A stretch of DNA of 64,000 bases from Glycocaulis sp050485565 (GTDB lineage: Bacteria > Pseudomonadota > Alphaproteobacteria > Caulobacterales > Maricaulaceae): contig NZ_JBJHBQ010000006.1 in NCBI RefSeq assembly GCF_050485565.1, positions 124,001-188,000 on the forward strand, written 5' to 3'. Each line of letters starts with the position of its first letter. The first letter of the stretch is position 1. Positions 51,064 through 60,463 of this stretch are shown one piece after another. The notes beneath the pieces are model-generated. The model ran no database searches. It saw only the letters and a program-made list of their open reading frames with translations, and was not told the origin of the DNA. The position numbers and the translations under genes are program-made.

Positions 51064-51573
51064 TCAGCCTGCCGATTTGGCAGGTGGGCGGTCCAGCGCT
51101 GCGGCTCCGGCCGGCAAAATGACCGCGCTGGCAACCGCGATCAGCTTCTCCTCCCCGGCGTTTACAGCGAAGATGTCAGCGCGCGTCACCACCTGGCGTT
51201 TGCCCGCCTTCACGACGTGCCCGCGCGCTACAAACGCCTCCCCAATGCCAGGCGAGAGATAGTTCACCGAGAACTGGGCCGTCAGCACGTCGCCAATTGT
51301 TGTGGCGGCAGCATAGGCGCTGACATTGTCAGCCAGAAAGGCGATCAGCCCGCCATGCAGGAAGCCATGATGCTGGACCATGTCGTCACGCCGCAATGTC
51401 ATGCGGGTTTCGACATGGCCATATTCCACCCGGACGATTTCCAGCCCGGTCCAGCTGGTAAAGGGCTGCATTTTCACGATTCCGCGAAACAGCGCTGCGT
51501 CCACCAGCGGTGCCGGGGGTGCCTCATCGGCCGCAAGCCCGCGCAATTCCGCCCCGTCCTGACCGTCCTGCAT
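51064..51573 (-). CDS. PaaI-family hotdog thioesterase
   Basis: This 169-residue hotdog-fold protein has the PaaI/4HBT pattern HHGFLHGGLIAFLADNVSAYAAATTIGDVLTAQFSVNYLSPGIGEAFVARG, in which the His-Gly-Gly and Asp are the usual acyl-CoA thioesterase residues. The ATG at 51573 has GGAGAG 5 nt upstream. A TetR-type operator lies 15 nt upstream, between this gene and a divergent TetR gene, so the TetR probably represses it. Confidence 0.86.
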   Translation of the reverse strand: MQDGQDGAELRGLAADEAPPAPLVDAALFRGIVKMQPFTSWTGLEIVRVEYGHVETRMTLRRDDMVQHHGFLHGGLIAFLADNVSAYAAATTIGDVLTAQFSVNYLSPGIGEAFVARGHVVKAGKRQVVTRADIFAVNAGEEKLIAVASAVILPAGAAALDRPPAKSAG

Positions 51574-51587
51574 CACATCTCTCCAAT

Positions 51588-51603
51588 TAGACCGACCGGT
51601 CTA
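51588..51603. promoter_or_regulatory. TetR-family operator (NemR-type box)
   Basis: TAGACCGACCGGTCTA is a near-perfect palindrome of arms TAGACCG and CGGTCTA. It matches the NemR box TAGACC-N4-GGTCTA and related TetR operators. It lies between the divergent thioesterase and tetR genes and so can control both. Confidence 0.8.
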
Positions 51604-51678
51604 CATATTGACGATCCAAGATCATCTGTAAAGAGTGCTGCCAGCTTGCAGCGCGAATCACCGAGGGACATCAAGACA

Positions 51679-52296
51679 GTGAGCGGGACGCCATCCACAC
51701 GCGAACGCCTGATTGCCACCGCCGCCCGCCTGTTTCAGGAGCGCGGCTATGCGGCAACCGGCCTGAATGATGTGCTCGCGCAGGCGGGCGCACCCAAAGG
51801 TTCGCTTTATCACCACTTTCCCGACGGCAAGGAGGGTCTCGCCGTAGCGGCTGCCCTGATGGCGGGGGAGCGTTTTCTGGCGACGATTCACAAGGATGCT
51901 GGCGATAGTGCGGACAGCGCGGACATGCTCATCCGCTTTGCCGCCCGGCTTGCCGGATGGCTGGAGCAGTCCGGTTTCCGGCTGGGCTGTCCGGTCGCCA
52001 CCCTGACGCTGGAACAGGCGGCCGTATCGCAAAACCTCGCCACCACATTCTCAGCCGTTTTTTCAAGCTGGCAGGATGCGCTGGCGCAAAGACTGCAGGC
52101 CGATGGTGTCGGCGCGGCCCGCTCTCAGGCGCTGGCGCAACTGGCGCTCGGCGCCATCGAAGGCTCGCTGATCCTGGCGCGGGCGCAGCGCAGCACTGCA
52201 CCCCTGACCCAGACCGCTGAAACGCTCGCCGGCATTTTCGCCAGCGAGGCGGGCGCTAGGGCCTGTACTCATAAAGGGTTCGGGCGTGACGCGTAG
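51679..52296 (+). CDS. TetR/AcrR-family regulator, MITE-altered C-terminus
   Basis: This 205-residue regulator starts at GTG 51679 (MSGTPSTRERLIATAARLFQERGYAATGLNDVLAQAGAPKGSLYHHFPDGKEGL), a TetR helix-turn-helix. The C-terminal domain with GFRLGCPVATLTLE resembles the LmrA/YxaF-like group. The last 12 residues (RACTHKGFGRDA) are encoded by a MITE; removing the element restores EAGASPA followed by TAA. The ligand is unknown. It likely represses itself and the thioesterase through the palindrome at 51588-51603. Confidence 0.85.
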   Translation: MSGTPSTRERLIATAARLFQERGYAATGLNDVLAQAGAPKGSLYHHFPDGKEGLAVAAALMAGERFLATIHKDAGDSADSADMLIRFAARLAGWLEQSGFRLGCPVATLTLEQAAVSQNLATTFSAVFSSWQDALAQRLQADGVGAARSQALAQLALGAIEGSLILARAQRSTAPLTQTAETLAGIFASEAGARACTHKGFGRDA

Positions 52297-52525
52297 CGGA
52301 TCTGGTGCCTGACAAGGAGAGACGGCTGCCGTGGAGCATCCCTCCACAAGGGCGGCTCGACGCCGTCAGGAAGAAAATCTGCCGCGCCCGAGAGGGGTAT
52401 GGCGAAAATCGCCCACTATTACGTCGCAGCCCCTCGAAAGGGGAAAACCCTTCCATCGGGCCTGCTCCTGATACTGAACGATTTTCGCACATATCACGCT
52501 CCAAACCCTTTATGAGTACAGGCCC
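52259..52525. mobile_element. MITE copy 2, TA-flanked, between tetR and the sulfotransferase gene
   Basis: This 267-bp element is flanked by TA (52257-52258, 52526-52527). Its ends are 22-bp perfect inverted repeats beginning GGGCCTGTACTCATAAAGG (52259-52280 and 52504-52525). It is about 89% identical to copy 1 with no gaps. The C-to-A change in the left end is matched by the complementary G-to-T change in the right end, so both copies keep perfect ends. It has no transposase. It supplies the last residues of TetR and sits on the TAG stop of the sulfotransferase gene, which is preserved. Confidence 0.88.
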
Positions 52526-53973
52526 TAGTCCAGCGTAAAACCGGCCCGCAGCAAAGCCTCGCGAACCGGATCGATCCGCACGCCGGCACGCTGGTGCACG
52601 CCTGCAGGGTCGGCTTCCAGCGCGCCGCGCCTTTGTGCGGCGGCATCAGCGGCAATATCGGCATCGACACCGGTGAAGAACGCGATCCGGCGCACCTCGT
52701 TTTCGGTGTCGGCGATCAGATCCTCATAGCGCACCGTCAGGAAGCGGCCCGGAAACAGGCCTTCCCAGTGCGCCACCAGCCGGTTGTGGGCTGCCAGTGC
52801 GCGGGCAATATCATCTGCGTGATAGGTCCAGTGCCGGGCGCGCTGATACCGCGTCTTCAGGATCGACCATGCCTGATCGAGCGGATCACGGCTTATGCGC
52901 ACGAACCGCGCCGCAGGCAGGCAAAGTCCGATAGCCCCGCCAGCCAGTTCGCTCAACGATGTCGGATCAATCCAGCGGCGCACATCGCCGACAATTTCCT
53001 GAGCGTATTCCAGATATGCCGCGCCCACCCCGGTCAGCACATTGCCCTCTCCGGGCGCAGACAGGGCCGCATGGAGGTGTTCGCGCGTCTGATCGCCCAG
53101 CGGCGCAGCGCTCATCCAGAACAGCGAATTGGACCGCGGCAGCGCCGCCACATCGGACGGTGCGGAAAGCACCGAGGCCAGCCAGCTCGCCCCGCATGAT
53201 GGCGGCGCGACGATGAAGACGGGCCGGCTGTCGATCAGCCCCGCCTCTTCATTGGCGCCCGTGAAACTGGAATCGTACACCTCCAGTATCCGCCTTACCC
53301 CCTCCTCATGCTGGTCCATGTCAAAGGGAGCCGAGGCACGGTAGAAGGCGGCCGCCTCCGCGACGCGGCGCGAGGCGATGTCGTACTCGCCAATATCCTC
53401 GTAGGCTTTCGCCAGCGCATAGGACAAAATACCCCTGTCGCGCGCGCTGACATCCTCACCGACGGAAACGCGTGCCTGCTCAAGCTGGGCCAGATCGTCT
53501 TCGCCCGGCACGAAGGTTTTGGCTTTCACCAGCCCCTCCCAGGCCAGCGCATCCATACCGTTGGCGGCAAGAGCCGTGCGGAACAGGGTCTGCGCTTCGC
53601 TTGTCAGGCCCAGATCCAGCAATATGCGTCCTACACGCCGGTTCAGCCCGGCGTCACGCGGGCTGGCCGCCAGCAAGGGCTGCAGGGTCTGCAAGGCTGA
53701 GCGATGGTCGCCGCCAAAGGCATAGGCGCTCGCCAGCCAGATATGGGACTGGACATCATCGGGCACCTGCTCGACCAGCTTGTGACAGGCACCAAGCAGG
53801 CTGGCGATATCGCCCGCCTCGTTCATGATACCGGCGACCTCGCTCCAGCGCGAACCCAGATCGGGACCGGCATTGACGAGCGCGCGCGCCTCGACAGACA
53901 TGGCGAGCAGATCCTCGCGCGAGACAGCATTATACAGGCCCGCTAGCGGGTCATCCTGTCGCGGCTGAAGCAT
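52525..53973 (-). CDS. TPR-sulfotransferase family protein
   Basis: This 482-residue protein has an N-terminal helical TPR region (residues about 40-215: SHIWLASAYAFGGDHRSALQTLQPLLAASPRDAGLNRRVGRILLDLGLTSEAQTLFRTALAANGMDALAWEGLVKAK) and a C-terminal sulfotransferase-like domain. The phosphate-binding loop is APPSCGASWL (about 256-265) instead of the usual PRSGTS type, and the 3'-PSB-like region is RFVRISRDPLDQAWS. PAPS-dependent sulfotransferase activity is likely but the altered loop leaves doubt. The ATG at 53973 has GGAG 7 nt upstream. The stop TAG is formed with the MITE's TA. Confidence 0.8.
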   Translation of the reverse strand: MLQPRQDDPLAGLYNAVSREDLLAMSVEARALVNAGPDLGSRWSEVAGIMNEAGDIASLLGACHKLVEQVPDDVQSHIWLASAYAFGGDHRSALQTLQPLLAASPRDAGLNRRVGRILLDLGLTSEAQTLFRTALAANGMDALAWEGLVKAKTFVPGEDDLAQLEQARVSVGEDVSARDRGILSYALAKAYEDIGEYDIASRRVAEAAAFYRASAPFDMDQHEEGVRRILEVYDSSFTGANEEAGLIDSRPVFIVAPPSCGASWLASVLSAPSDVAALPRSNSLFWMSAAPLGDQTREHLHAALSAPGEGNVLTGVGAAYLEYAQEIVGDVRRWIDPTSLSELAGGAIGLCLPAARFVRISRDPLDQAWSILKTRYQRARHWTYHADDIARALAAHNRLVAHWEGLFPGRFLTVRYEDLIADTENEVRRIAFFTGVDADIAADAAAQRRGALEADPAGVHQRAGVRIDPVREALLRAGFTLD

Positions 53974-54154
53974 GTCAGCTCCGTTCGGCTGGTGCCAGGC
54001 TGGCAATTGGCTGCCGCAAGCCCCCTGCTGCGGCTCTTGTGAAACTAGCCAAGCTTGACCGCGGAGGCCAGCCTGCGGCACTGCGTCACTTGCGCTTGTG
54101 GTGTTAAGTGTCTTTTGTGTCGCCCGAAAAGCCATGATCCAAGAAGGGTTATTC

Positions 54155-55063
54155 ATGTCCTCCCAGACCGCCCCCTCCCCGATTGCCGCCGCCACGCTGG
54201 AAACCCGGCGCGAGGAAGCCCGCATCTGGTTTGAGGGCCTGCGCGACAGGATCTGCGCGGCGTTCGAAGCTCTGGAGGACGAAGCCCCTGCCGATCTCTA
54301 TCCGGGTGAGCCCGGCCGGTTCGAGCTGACGCCCTGGACGCGCGGCGACGGAGCCGAGGATCTGGGCGGCGGCGTCATGGGCATGATGCGCGGACGCCTG
54401 TTTGAGAAGGTCGGGGTCCACTGCTCCACGGTCTATGGCAGTTTTTCGCCGGACTTCGCCAAGCATGTAAGGGGCGCAGCCGAAGACCCGCGCTTTTTCG
54501 CCACCGGCATCTCGCTGATCGCTCATATGCGCAATCCGCACGTGCCTGCCGTGCACATGAATACGCGCTTCATCACCACGACGGTGAGCTGGTTCGGCGG
54601 CGGCATGGACCTCAACCCCACGCAGGACTATCAGCGCAGCGAAGCGTTTGAGGATGCGAAGGATTTCCACGCCGCCGCAAAAGAGGCGTGCGACACCCAC
54701 GACCCGGCCTATTTCGCAAAGTTCAAAAAATGGTGCGACGAGTATTTCTGGCTGAAGCACCGCTCCGAGCCGCGCGGCGTCGGCGGGATTTTCTACGACC
54801 ATCTCGACAGCGGGAACCACGATGCTGATTTCGCCTTCACCCGCGATGTCGGCGAGGCGTTTCTGGAGATTTATCCCGAAATCGTGGCCCGGCGCATGGA
54901 TACGCCGTGGACCGAAGCTGATCGTGAAGAGCAGCTGATCCGGCGCGGGCGTTATGCCGAGTTCAACCTGCTCTACGACCGGGGAACGAAGTTTGGTCTG
55001 GAGACCGGCGGCAATGTGACCTCGATCCTGTCATCCATGCCGCCAGAGGCCAAATGGCCGTAG
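54155..55063 (+). CDS. hemF: Oxygen-dependent coproporphyrinogen III oxidase
   Basis: This 302-residue enzyme converts coproporphyrinogen III to protoporphyrinogen IX using O2 in haem synthesis. HemF motifs: GGGVMGMMRGRLFEKVGVHCSTVYGSF, NPHVPAVHMNTRFITTTVSWFGGGMDLNP, HRSEPRGVGGIFYDHLDSG and GRYAEFNLLYDRGTKFGLETGGNVTSILSSMPPEAKW. The ATG at 54155 follows AAGAAGG; an upstream in-frame start is less likely. It reads divergently from the sulfotransferase gene. Confidence 0.96.
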   Translation: MSSQTAPSPIAAATLETRREEARIWFEGLRDRICAAFEALEDEAPADLYPGEPGRFELTPWTRGDGAEDLGGGVMGMMRGRLFEKVGVHCSTVYGSFSPDFAKHVRGAAEDPRFFATGISLIAHMRNPHVPAVHMNTRFITTTVSWFGGGMDLNPTQDYQRSEAFEDAKDFHAAAKEACDTHDPAYFAKFKKWCDEYFWLKHRSEPRGVGGIFYDHLDSGNHDADFAFTRDVGEAFLEIYPEIVARRMDTPWTEADREEQLIRRGRYAEFNLLYDRGTKFGLETGGNVTSILSSMPPEAKWP

Positions 55064-55076
55064 AAAAGCTGCCAGC

Positions 55077-56564
55077 CTAGCCTAACAGGCCACGCTGCGC
55101 GGCCATGATGCCAGCGTAGAAAGACAGCGCCATCGCGCCGCCAAGGATGAGAATGCGCACGGCCCACTGGCTGATACGGCGCATCATTTCGGCGCGCTGC
55201 GCCTCGCGTACCCTGAAATCCACAAAGCCGGCGAACCGCCCGCCACTGCTTTCGGTACGCAGGTCCGGCTTGTCAGCACCCGCCGCATAAACGCCAAGGC
55301 GCGCCATCAAGTCGACGACCATGCGCGCAACCACCTCATCCTCAACCAGCAGCTCGTACTTGGCACCGCGCGGCGCACCGACAATGCGCGCATATTCCTC
55401 CGCCTCGCTCTCCGACGGTCCCATCAGGACCAGACGCGCCAGAAACTCCGCCAGCGGTGCGCGCTCCAGCATGGCCTTGCGGTCGGCCGCCCCCGGCAGG
55501 GCGCGCGGCAGGTCATGGCCGGAGATCAGGTATTCGCTCAGCTTGCGCAGCCGCCACGCCGCTGCCTCGGGCGAGAGCTCGCGGGTATGGGTGACGCTGT
55601 GGGAGGGGCCTGCCCCTTCTGCAATCCGCGCCCGGCCCTGCACAGGGCGCCGGCCAGACTTGTACTTGACGAACGGGCCCAGAATGGAGCCACGAAACGC
55701 CTCGGCGCATATGTCGAAAGCGGCCCGCGCAACATCCACAGCCTTGCGGTAGCCAGCTTCCGTCAGCGCAGGGTCAGTGACCAGCAGGCGGTCGGCAGTG
55801 GCAAGTTTGGCCGCCGCCTTTTTCAGCTTCTCGCGAATTTCCTCGCGGCGGGCCTCGGCGCCCGGCGGCAAGGGCGCCAGCGCCGTGCTTTCCTCGCCCA
55901 CCACATAGTTTTCGCCCAGGCGCGCATTGAGCTGGCGGCGCAAGGCTTCGTCCGTTTCCGACCACAGCGAATGCAGCACGGCATCGAAAGGATTGTCCCG
56001 GTCGGCAGGCCAGGTCTCGCGGCGCCAGCGGCCCATGACCAGCATCCAGGGCGAGCGGCCATTGGCGAGGCGCGAGTTGAGATCACGCGCAAATTCGGTC
56101 TTCACGCTATCGGCCAGCGCCGCATAGTGCGTCTCGACATAGTCCATCAGCAGCACGCACGACCACATGGCGAACCGGTCGGCACCGATCGGTTCCCCGT
56201 CGGGCGGCTGGATGGACTGGGACGCATCGGGCGTTGTTGGCGGCATCAGCCAGTCGAGGCTGGGCCGGCGGATCACACCGGCCAGCGGATTGGCGACCTG
56301 TTCATAGAGGTCTGCCAGCGCGAGACGCGGCCCGTCGGGCAATGTCCCCGCTCCCCGCCCGCCAAGGCTCTGGGTGACAGCCACCCGGACCTGATGGCGC
56401 AGCACCAGTTCGCGCGTGACGTGTTCATTAGCCTTAACGCTGCTTATCTCGCCGCGGCGCTGATTCAGGAAGCGCTCCACCGCATCATAATCGTGCAGCT
56501 GGAGCTGATCGTCATAGAGACCCGAGCCGATGCGGTACTGGAAGCGCCGGGAGAACACGTCCAT
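55077..56564 (-). CDS. Unknown protein with C-terminal membrane anchor
   Basis: This 495-residue protein begins MDVFSRRFQYRIGSGLYDDQLQLHDYDAVERFLNQRR and has no recognised domain. It is largely helical and charged, with a segment KKAAAKLATADRLLVTDPALTEAGYRKAVDVARAAFDICAEAF. One hydrophobic helix (residues about 472-490, AVRILILGGAMALSFYAGIMA) sits near the C-terminus, so the bulk is likely cytoplasmic. Its ATG overlaps the cca stop (TGATG), which implies coupled translation. Confidence 0.75.
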   Translation of the reverse strand: MDVFSRRFQYRIGSGLYDDQLQLHDYDAVERFLNQRRGEISSVKANEHVTRELVLRHQVRVAVTQSLGGRGAGTLPDGPRLALADLYEQVANPLAGVIRRPSLDWLMPPTTPDASQSIQPPDGEPIGADRFAMWSCVLLMDYVETHYAALADSVKTEFARDLNSRLANGRSPWMLVMGRWRRETWPADRDNPFDAVLHSLWSETDEALRRQLNARLGENYVVGEESTALAPLPPGAEARREEIREKLKKAAAKLATADRLLVTDPALTEAGYRKAVDVARAAFDICAEAFRGSILGPFVKYKSGRRPVQGRARIAEGAGPSHSVTHTRELSPEAAAWRLRKLSEYLISGHDLPRALPGAADRKAMLERAPLAEFLARLVLMGPSESEAEEYARIVGAPRGAKYELLVEDEVVARMVVDLMARLGVYAAGADKPDLRTESSGGRFAGFVDFRVREAQRAEMMRRISQWAVRILILGGAMALSFYAGIMAAQRGLLG

Positions 56565-57808
56565 CAGACACCCCCCTCCTTGCGCGCTATGGCCAGCAGG
56601 TCTGCCCTGTTGAGCACGAAATCGGCTTCGACCCAGCGCGCTTCCAGCTGTTTCATCAGCCGGCCAAGCGCGGGGCCTGGTTTGAACCCGGCCGCAAGAA
56701 GATCGGCGGCTTTGAGCGGAAAGGCCGGGCGCTGCCAGCGGCTCACGGCATCGAGATCGCGTGAGAGCGCATCACGGCGGCCCTCACCGCGCGCAGCCGC
56801 CAGCATGAGCTGATCCTCCACCGCCTGGCGTCCCTGCTCATAGAGGGCGGCACGCAGCGCCATACGATCCATGCCAGGGTGCACGCCCACGCGCCGGGCG
56901 GCGGCGATGAGCCGCGTCCGTTCAGCGTTTGACACCTTCATGGTGTCGCAGAGCGCGTCTACCCTCATAGCGTCTCCCCCCGCCAGAAACGCCGCCACCC
57001 TCAGTAACGGATCGGCCGGACGGGATTCCTGCGTCTCAAGGGAGTGTATGCTTAAGAAAAGGTTGAAGTCGATAGAATCCGGTAACACTTCGTTAAGAAC
57101 GTTGCCTTCCTGCATCGCTTCGAGAGCCGCGCGCGGGTCAGGCGCAGCCAGCAATTTCTTCAGCTCCATCCACACCCGTTCGGCAGACAGCTGGCGCATT
57201 CCGGCCCGCAAGGCGGTGCACGCCGCATGACCTTCCGCATCGAGAGGCGTGCGCGCATACCAGGCGTGGAAGCGGTAGAAGCGCAGTATGCGCAGATAGT
57301 CTTCCTCGATCCGCGCGGCTGGCTCGCCGATAAAGCGGATACGCCCCCCAAGCGCATCCTCAATCCCGCCAGCGGGATCGAAAAGCGTGCCGTCACGGCC
57401 GGCATAGATGGCGTTGAGGCGAAAATCGCGCCGGCTCGCATCCTCACTCCAGTCGGTCGAGAAAGCGACAACTGCGCGGCGGCCATCAGTGGCGACATCC
57501 TTGCGCAGGCTGGTGACCTCAAAGCCCCGCCCGCCGGACACCGCTGTAACCGTCCCATGCTCAAAGCCGGTAGGTACGGCGCGGATTGCGGCAGCCTCCA
57601 GCGCGGCCATGGTTTCGCCCGGCGTCAGCACTGTCGCGATATCGGTATCGCTCACCGGCGCGCCAATCAGCGCGTTGCGCACACACCCGCCAACATAGCG
57701 CGCGCCGTCCGGAGCGGCCGCCAGCAGGGCATCCATGACCGCCAGCCCGGCCGGATCGGTCAGCCAAGGGTGATCCTCCGGCCTTAGCCGGTCAGCCATG
57801 CGCCCCAT
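56564..57808 (-). CDS. cca: CCA tRNA nucleotidyltransferase
   Basis: This protein of about 414 residues adds or repairs the CCA end of tRNA. The head domain has RYVGGCVRNALIGAPVSDTDIAT (metal aspartates in DTD) and the body DASRRDFRLNAIYAGRDGTLFDPAGGIEDALGGRIRFIGEPAARIEEDYLRILRFYRFHAWY. It belongs to the class II CCA-adding/PcnB family. The start is ATG 57808 or ATG 57799 (MADRL). It overlaps the upstream membrane gene by 17 nt. Confidence 0.94.
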   Translation of the reverse strand: MGRMADRLRPEDHPWLTDPAGLAVMDALLAAAPDGARYVGGCVRNALIGAPVSDTDIATVLTPGETMAALEAAAIRAVPTGFEHGTVTAVSGGRGFEVTSLRKDVATDGRRAVVAFSTDWSEDASRRDFRLNAIYAGRDGTLFDPAGGIEDALGGRIRFIGEPAARIEEDYLRILRFYRFHAWYARTPLDAEGHAACTALRAGMRQLSAERVWMELKKLLAAPDPRAALEAMQEGNVLNEVLPDSIDFNLFLSIHSLETQESRPADPLLRVAAFLAGGDAMRVDALCDTMKVSNAERTRLIAAARRVGVHPGMDRMALRAALYEQGRQAVEDQLMLAAARGEGRRDALSRDLDAVSRWQRPAFPLKAADLLAAGFKPGPALGRLMKQLEARWVEADFVLNRADLLAIARKEGGV

Positions 57809-58157
57809 CCCCGGCTGGCTCCTGTTCCTCCTCCGGCGGCGCTTCGCGGCGCGGCTCTACCGGATCGATGCGTCCGGGCACCACCCTCCCGTCTTCCAGC
57901 GTCGGCGGACGGAACTGACCCGTCTGAGCGCCGCCGCCAAAGGCCGTCCCGATGGCAAGCGCGAGAATGCCGGTGATAGCGAGACCCGCGCCGACCAGTG
58001 CCAGGACCTGCAAGGGCGCGGGCGGCAGGTCGCTGGCGGTCTCACCTTCATCGCCTGTAGCCGTCCCGGTGCCGCGCGCGGCCCTGATCCCGCGCCAGGT
58101 GTAGTACCCGGCAAACGGCAGAAGGAAGAGCACGGCAACGGTCAGAAGGAAGCGCAT
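57792..58157 (-). CDS. Small membrane protein (DUF6111-like)
   Basis: This 121-residue protein has an N-terminal hydrophobic helix (residues about 3-22), a glycine/threonine-rich linker, a second helix (LQVLALVGAGLAITGILALAIGTAF) and a proline/glutamate-rich tail. Its place between a CoA-type Nudix hydrolase and cca matches a small alphaproteobacterial membrane family (DUF6111, recalled not verified). Function is unknown. Confidence 0.7.
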   Translation of the reverse strand: MRFLLTVAVLFLLPFAGYYTWRGIRAARGTGTATGDEGETASDLPPAPLQVLALVGAGLAITGILALAIGTAFGGGAQTGQFRPPTLEDGRVVPGRIDPVEPRREAPPEEEQEPAGDGAHG

Positions 58158-58172
58158 CTCAGGTAAAACCCT

Positions 58173-58805
58173 TTAGCGGAACGTATTGAACCGGTCGGCC
58201 AGCGCCTTCAGGAGCCCGGCCGTCGCCCCCCAGATATAGCGCCCTTCATGGGGCATGGCGTAGTATCGGCGCAGCTGTCCGGCGAACATGCGCTCTTCGA
58301 GCACATGGTTGGCGGGATTCATCAGAAAGTCGAACGGCGTTTCGAAGATTTCTGCAACCTCGCCCGGATCGGCGCGAAACCGTGCTTTAGGTTCGACCAG
58401 CCCCACAAAGGGGGTGATCTGGAACCCGGTTACGGTCTCATAAGGGTCAAACCGGCCAATCAGCCTTACCTTGGAGCGCGGCAGGCCGATTTCCTCTTCG
58501 GTCTCGCGCAAGGCCGCATCAGCCGCCTGCTCACCCATGTTCAGCCGCCCGCCCGGAAAGCTGATCTGGCCAGCATGAGACGACAGATGATCGGCACGCC
58601 GGGTCAGCACGACACTCAGCCCCGTCTCGCGCATGACCAGCGGGGCCAGCACGGCCGCCGGACGCAAGGCACGCCCTGTGGGCGACGGTGCCCCGTTCAG
58701 ATCGCCGTCCCCGCGCGCAGGCACAGGCGGAGAGCCCTCAACCGGATCAAGCGCCCGGCTGAGACGCTCCACAAGGCTGTTCACGTGGTATGGATCGTCC
58801 AGCAT
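58173..58805 (-). CDS. CoA pyrophosphatase-type Nudix hydrolase
   Basis: This 210-residue Nudix enzyme has the CoA-diphosphatase signature VVLTRRADHLSSHAGQISFPGG ahead of the Nudix box GGRLNMGEQAADAALRETEEEIGL (Gx5Ex7REUxEExGU). The CoA-Nudix group cleaves CoA to 4'-phosphopantetheine and 3',5'-ADP. It lies 15 nt before the DUF6111-like gene and overlaps the DUF1285 stop by 1 nt (TGATG). Confidence 0.91.
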   Translation of the reverse strand: MLDDPYHVNSLVERLSRALDPVEGSPPVPARGDGDLNGAPSPTGRALRPAAVLAPLVMRETGLSVVLTRRADHLSSHAGQISFPGGRLNMGEQAADAALRETEEEIGLPRSKVRLIGRFDPYETVTGFQITPFVGLVEPKARFRADPGEVAEIFETPFDFLMNPANHVLEERMFAGQLRRYYAMPHEGRYIWGATAGLLKALADRFNTFR

Positions 58806-59380
58806 CAGTCCCGGTCCAGCGGTACGAACACACCATCACTCCAGACGCCTGTGGCTTTGCGGCCATCGGGTGCCTGGCCCTCAACGGCCAGATTGGCCAT
58901 TTCGTAGAAGACCGGCCGCGTCAACAGGGCTTCCAGCCGCCCGCGCACATGCACATAGGGTTCCGGCTCGCCGTCTTCGCCAAAGGCAATGCGCAAGGGA
59001 TGGTCCGGCCCGGCAATGATTGCCTCGTCATGGTCGGTGGTAAAGACCAGCTTCTGATCCCTGCCCTTGCCCAGCACATCCATACGCACGGCCAGAAAAT
59101 GACCGGCCTCCACCGTGATGCGGATTTTCTCCGCCGGTGTAACGAGATAAGTCTCGCCATCCTCGTCCTTGCGCAGAATACGCGCAAACAGGCGCACCAG
59201 CGCCTCCCGGCCAATGCGCGTGCCTTCATGCCACCAGCTGCCATCGCGGCGGATGACCACATCCATCTCGCCGCAATATTCGGGATGCCAGCGGTCAACC
59301 GGCGGCAGACCCTTGCCAGCGTCACGTGCCGCCTTGAGCAGGGACTGCATTCCATCCGTATCCGAGCGCTGTGAACCCAT
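58805..59380 (-). CDS. DUF1285 domain-containing protein
   Basis: This 191-residue protein has the DUF1285 pattern: PPVDRWHPEYCGEMDVVIRRDGSWWHEGTRIGREALVRLFARILRKDEDGETYLVTPAEKIRITVEDAPF-like core and YVHVRGRLEALLTRPVFYEMANLAVE. No function is known. The ATG at 59380 has a GAGG site; an upstream in-frame start is less likely. It is the first gene of a minus-strand unit with the Nudix gene, DUF6111-like gene and cca, divergent from the MoxR gene. Confidence 0.87.
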   Translation of the reverse strand: MGSQRSDTDGMQSLLKAARDAGKGLPPVDRWHPEYCGEMDVVIRRDGSWWHEGTRIGREALVRLFARILRKDEDGETYLVTPAEKIRITVEAGHFLAVRMDVLGKGRDQKLVFTTDHDEAIIAGPDHPLRIAFGEDGEPEPYVHVRGRLEALLTRPVFYEMANLAVEGQAPDGRKATGVWSDGVFVPLDRD

Positions 59381-59453
59381 GGACACCTCAAGCTTCAGCG
59401 GGGCATGCTGCACCGTCAGGGGCTACAGCAATACGAACCAAGGACATAGGCCG

Positions 59454-60452
<999 letters not shown>

Positions 60453-60463
60453 CGGGCGCGGGG

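Noticed and set aside
56564..57808. Cca with GGCVRN instead of GGxVRD as a possible defect
   Set aside because: VRN with the downstream DTD aspartates is, as far as I recall, common in alphaproteobacterial Cca, so it is not evidence of loss of function.
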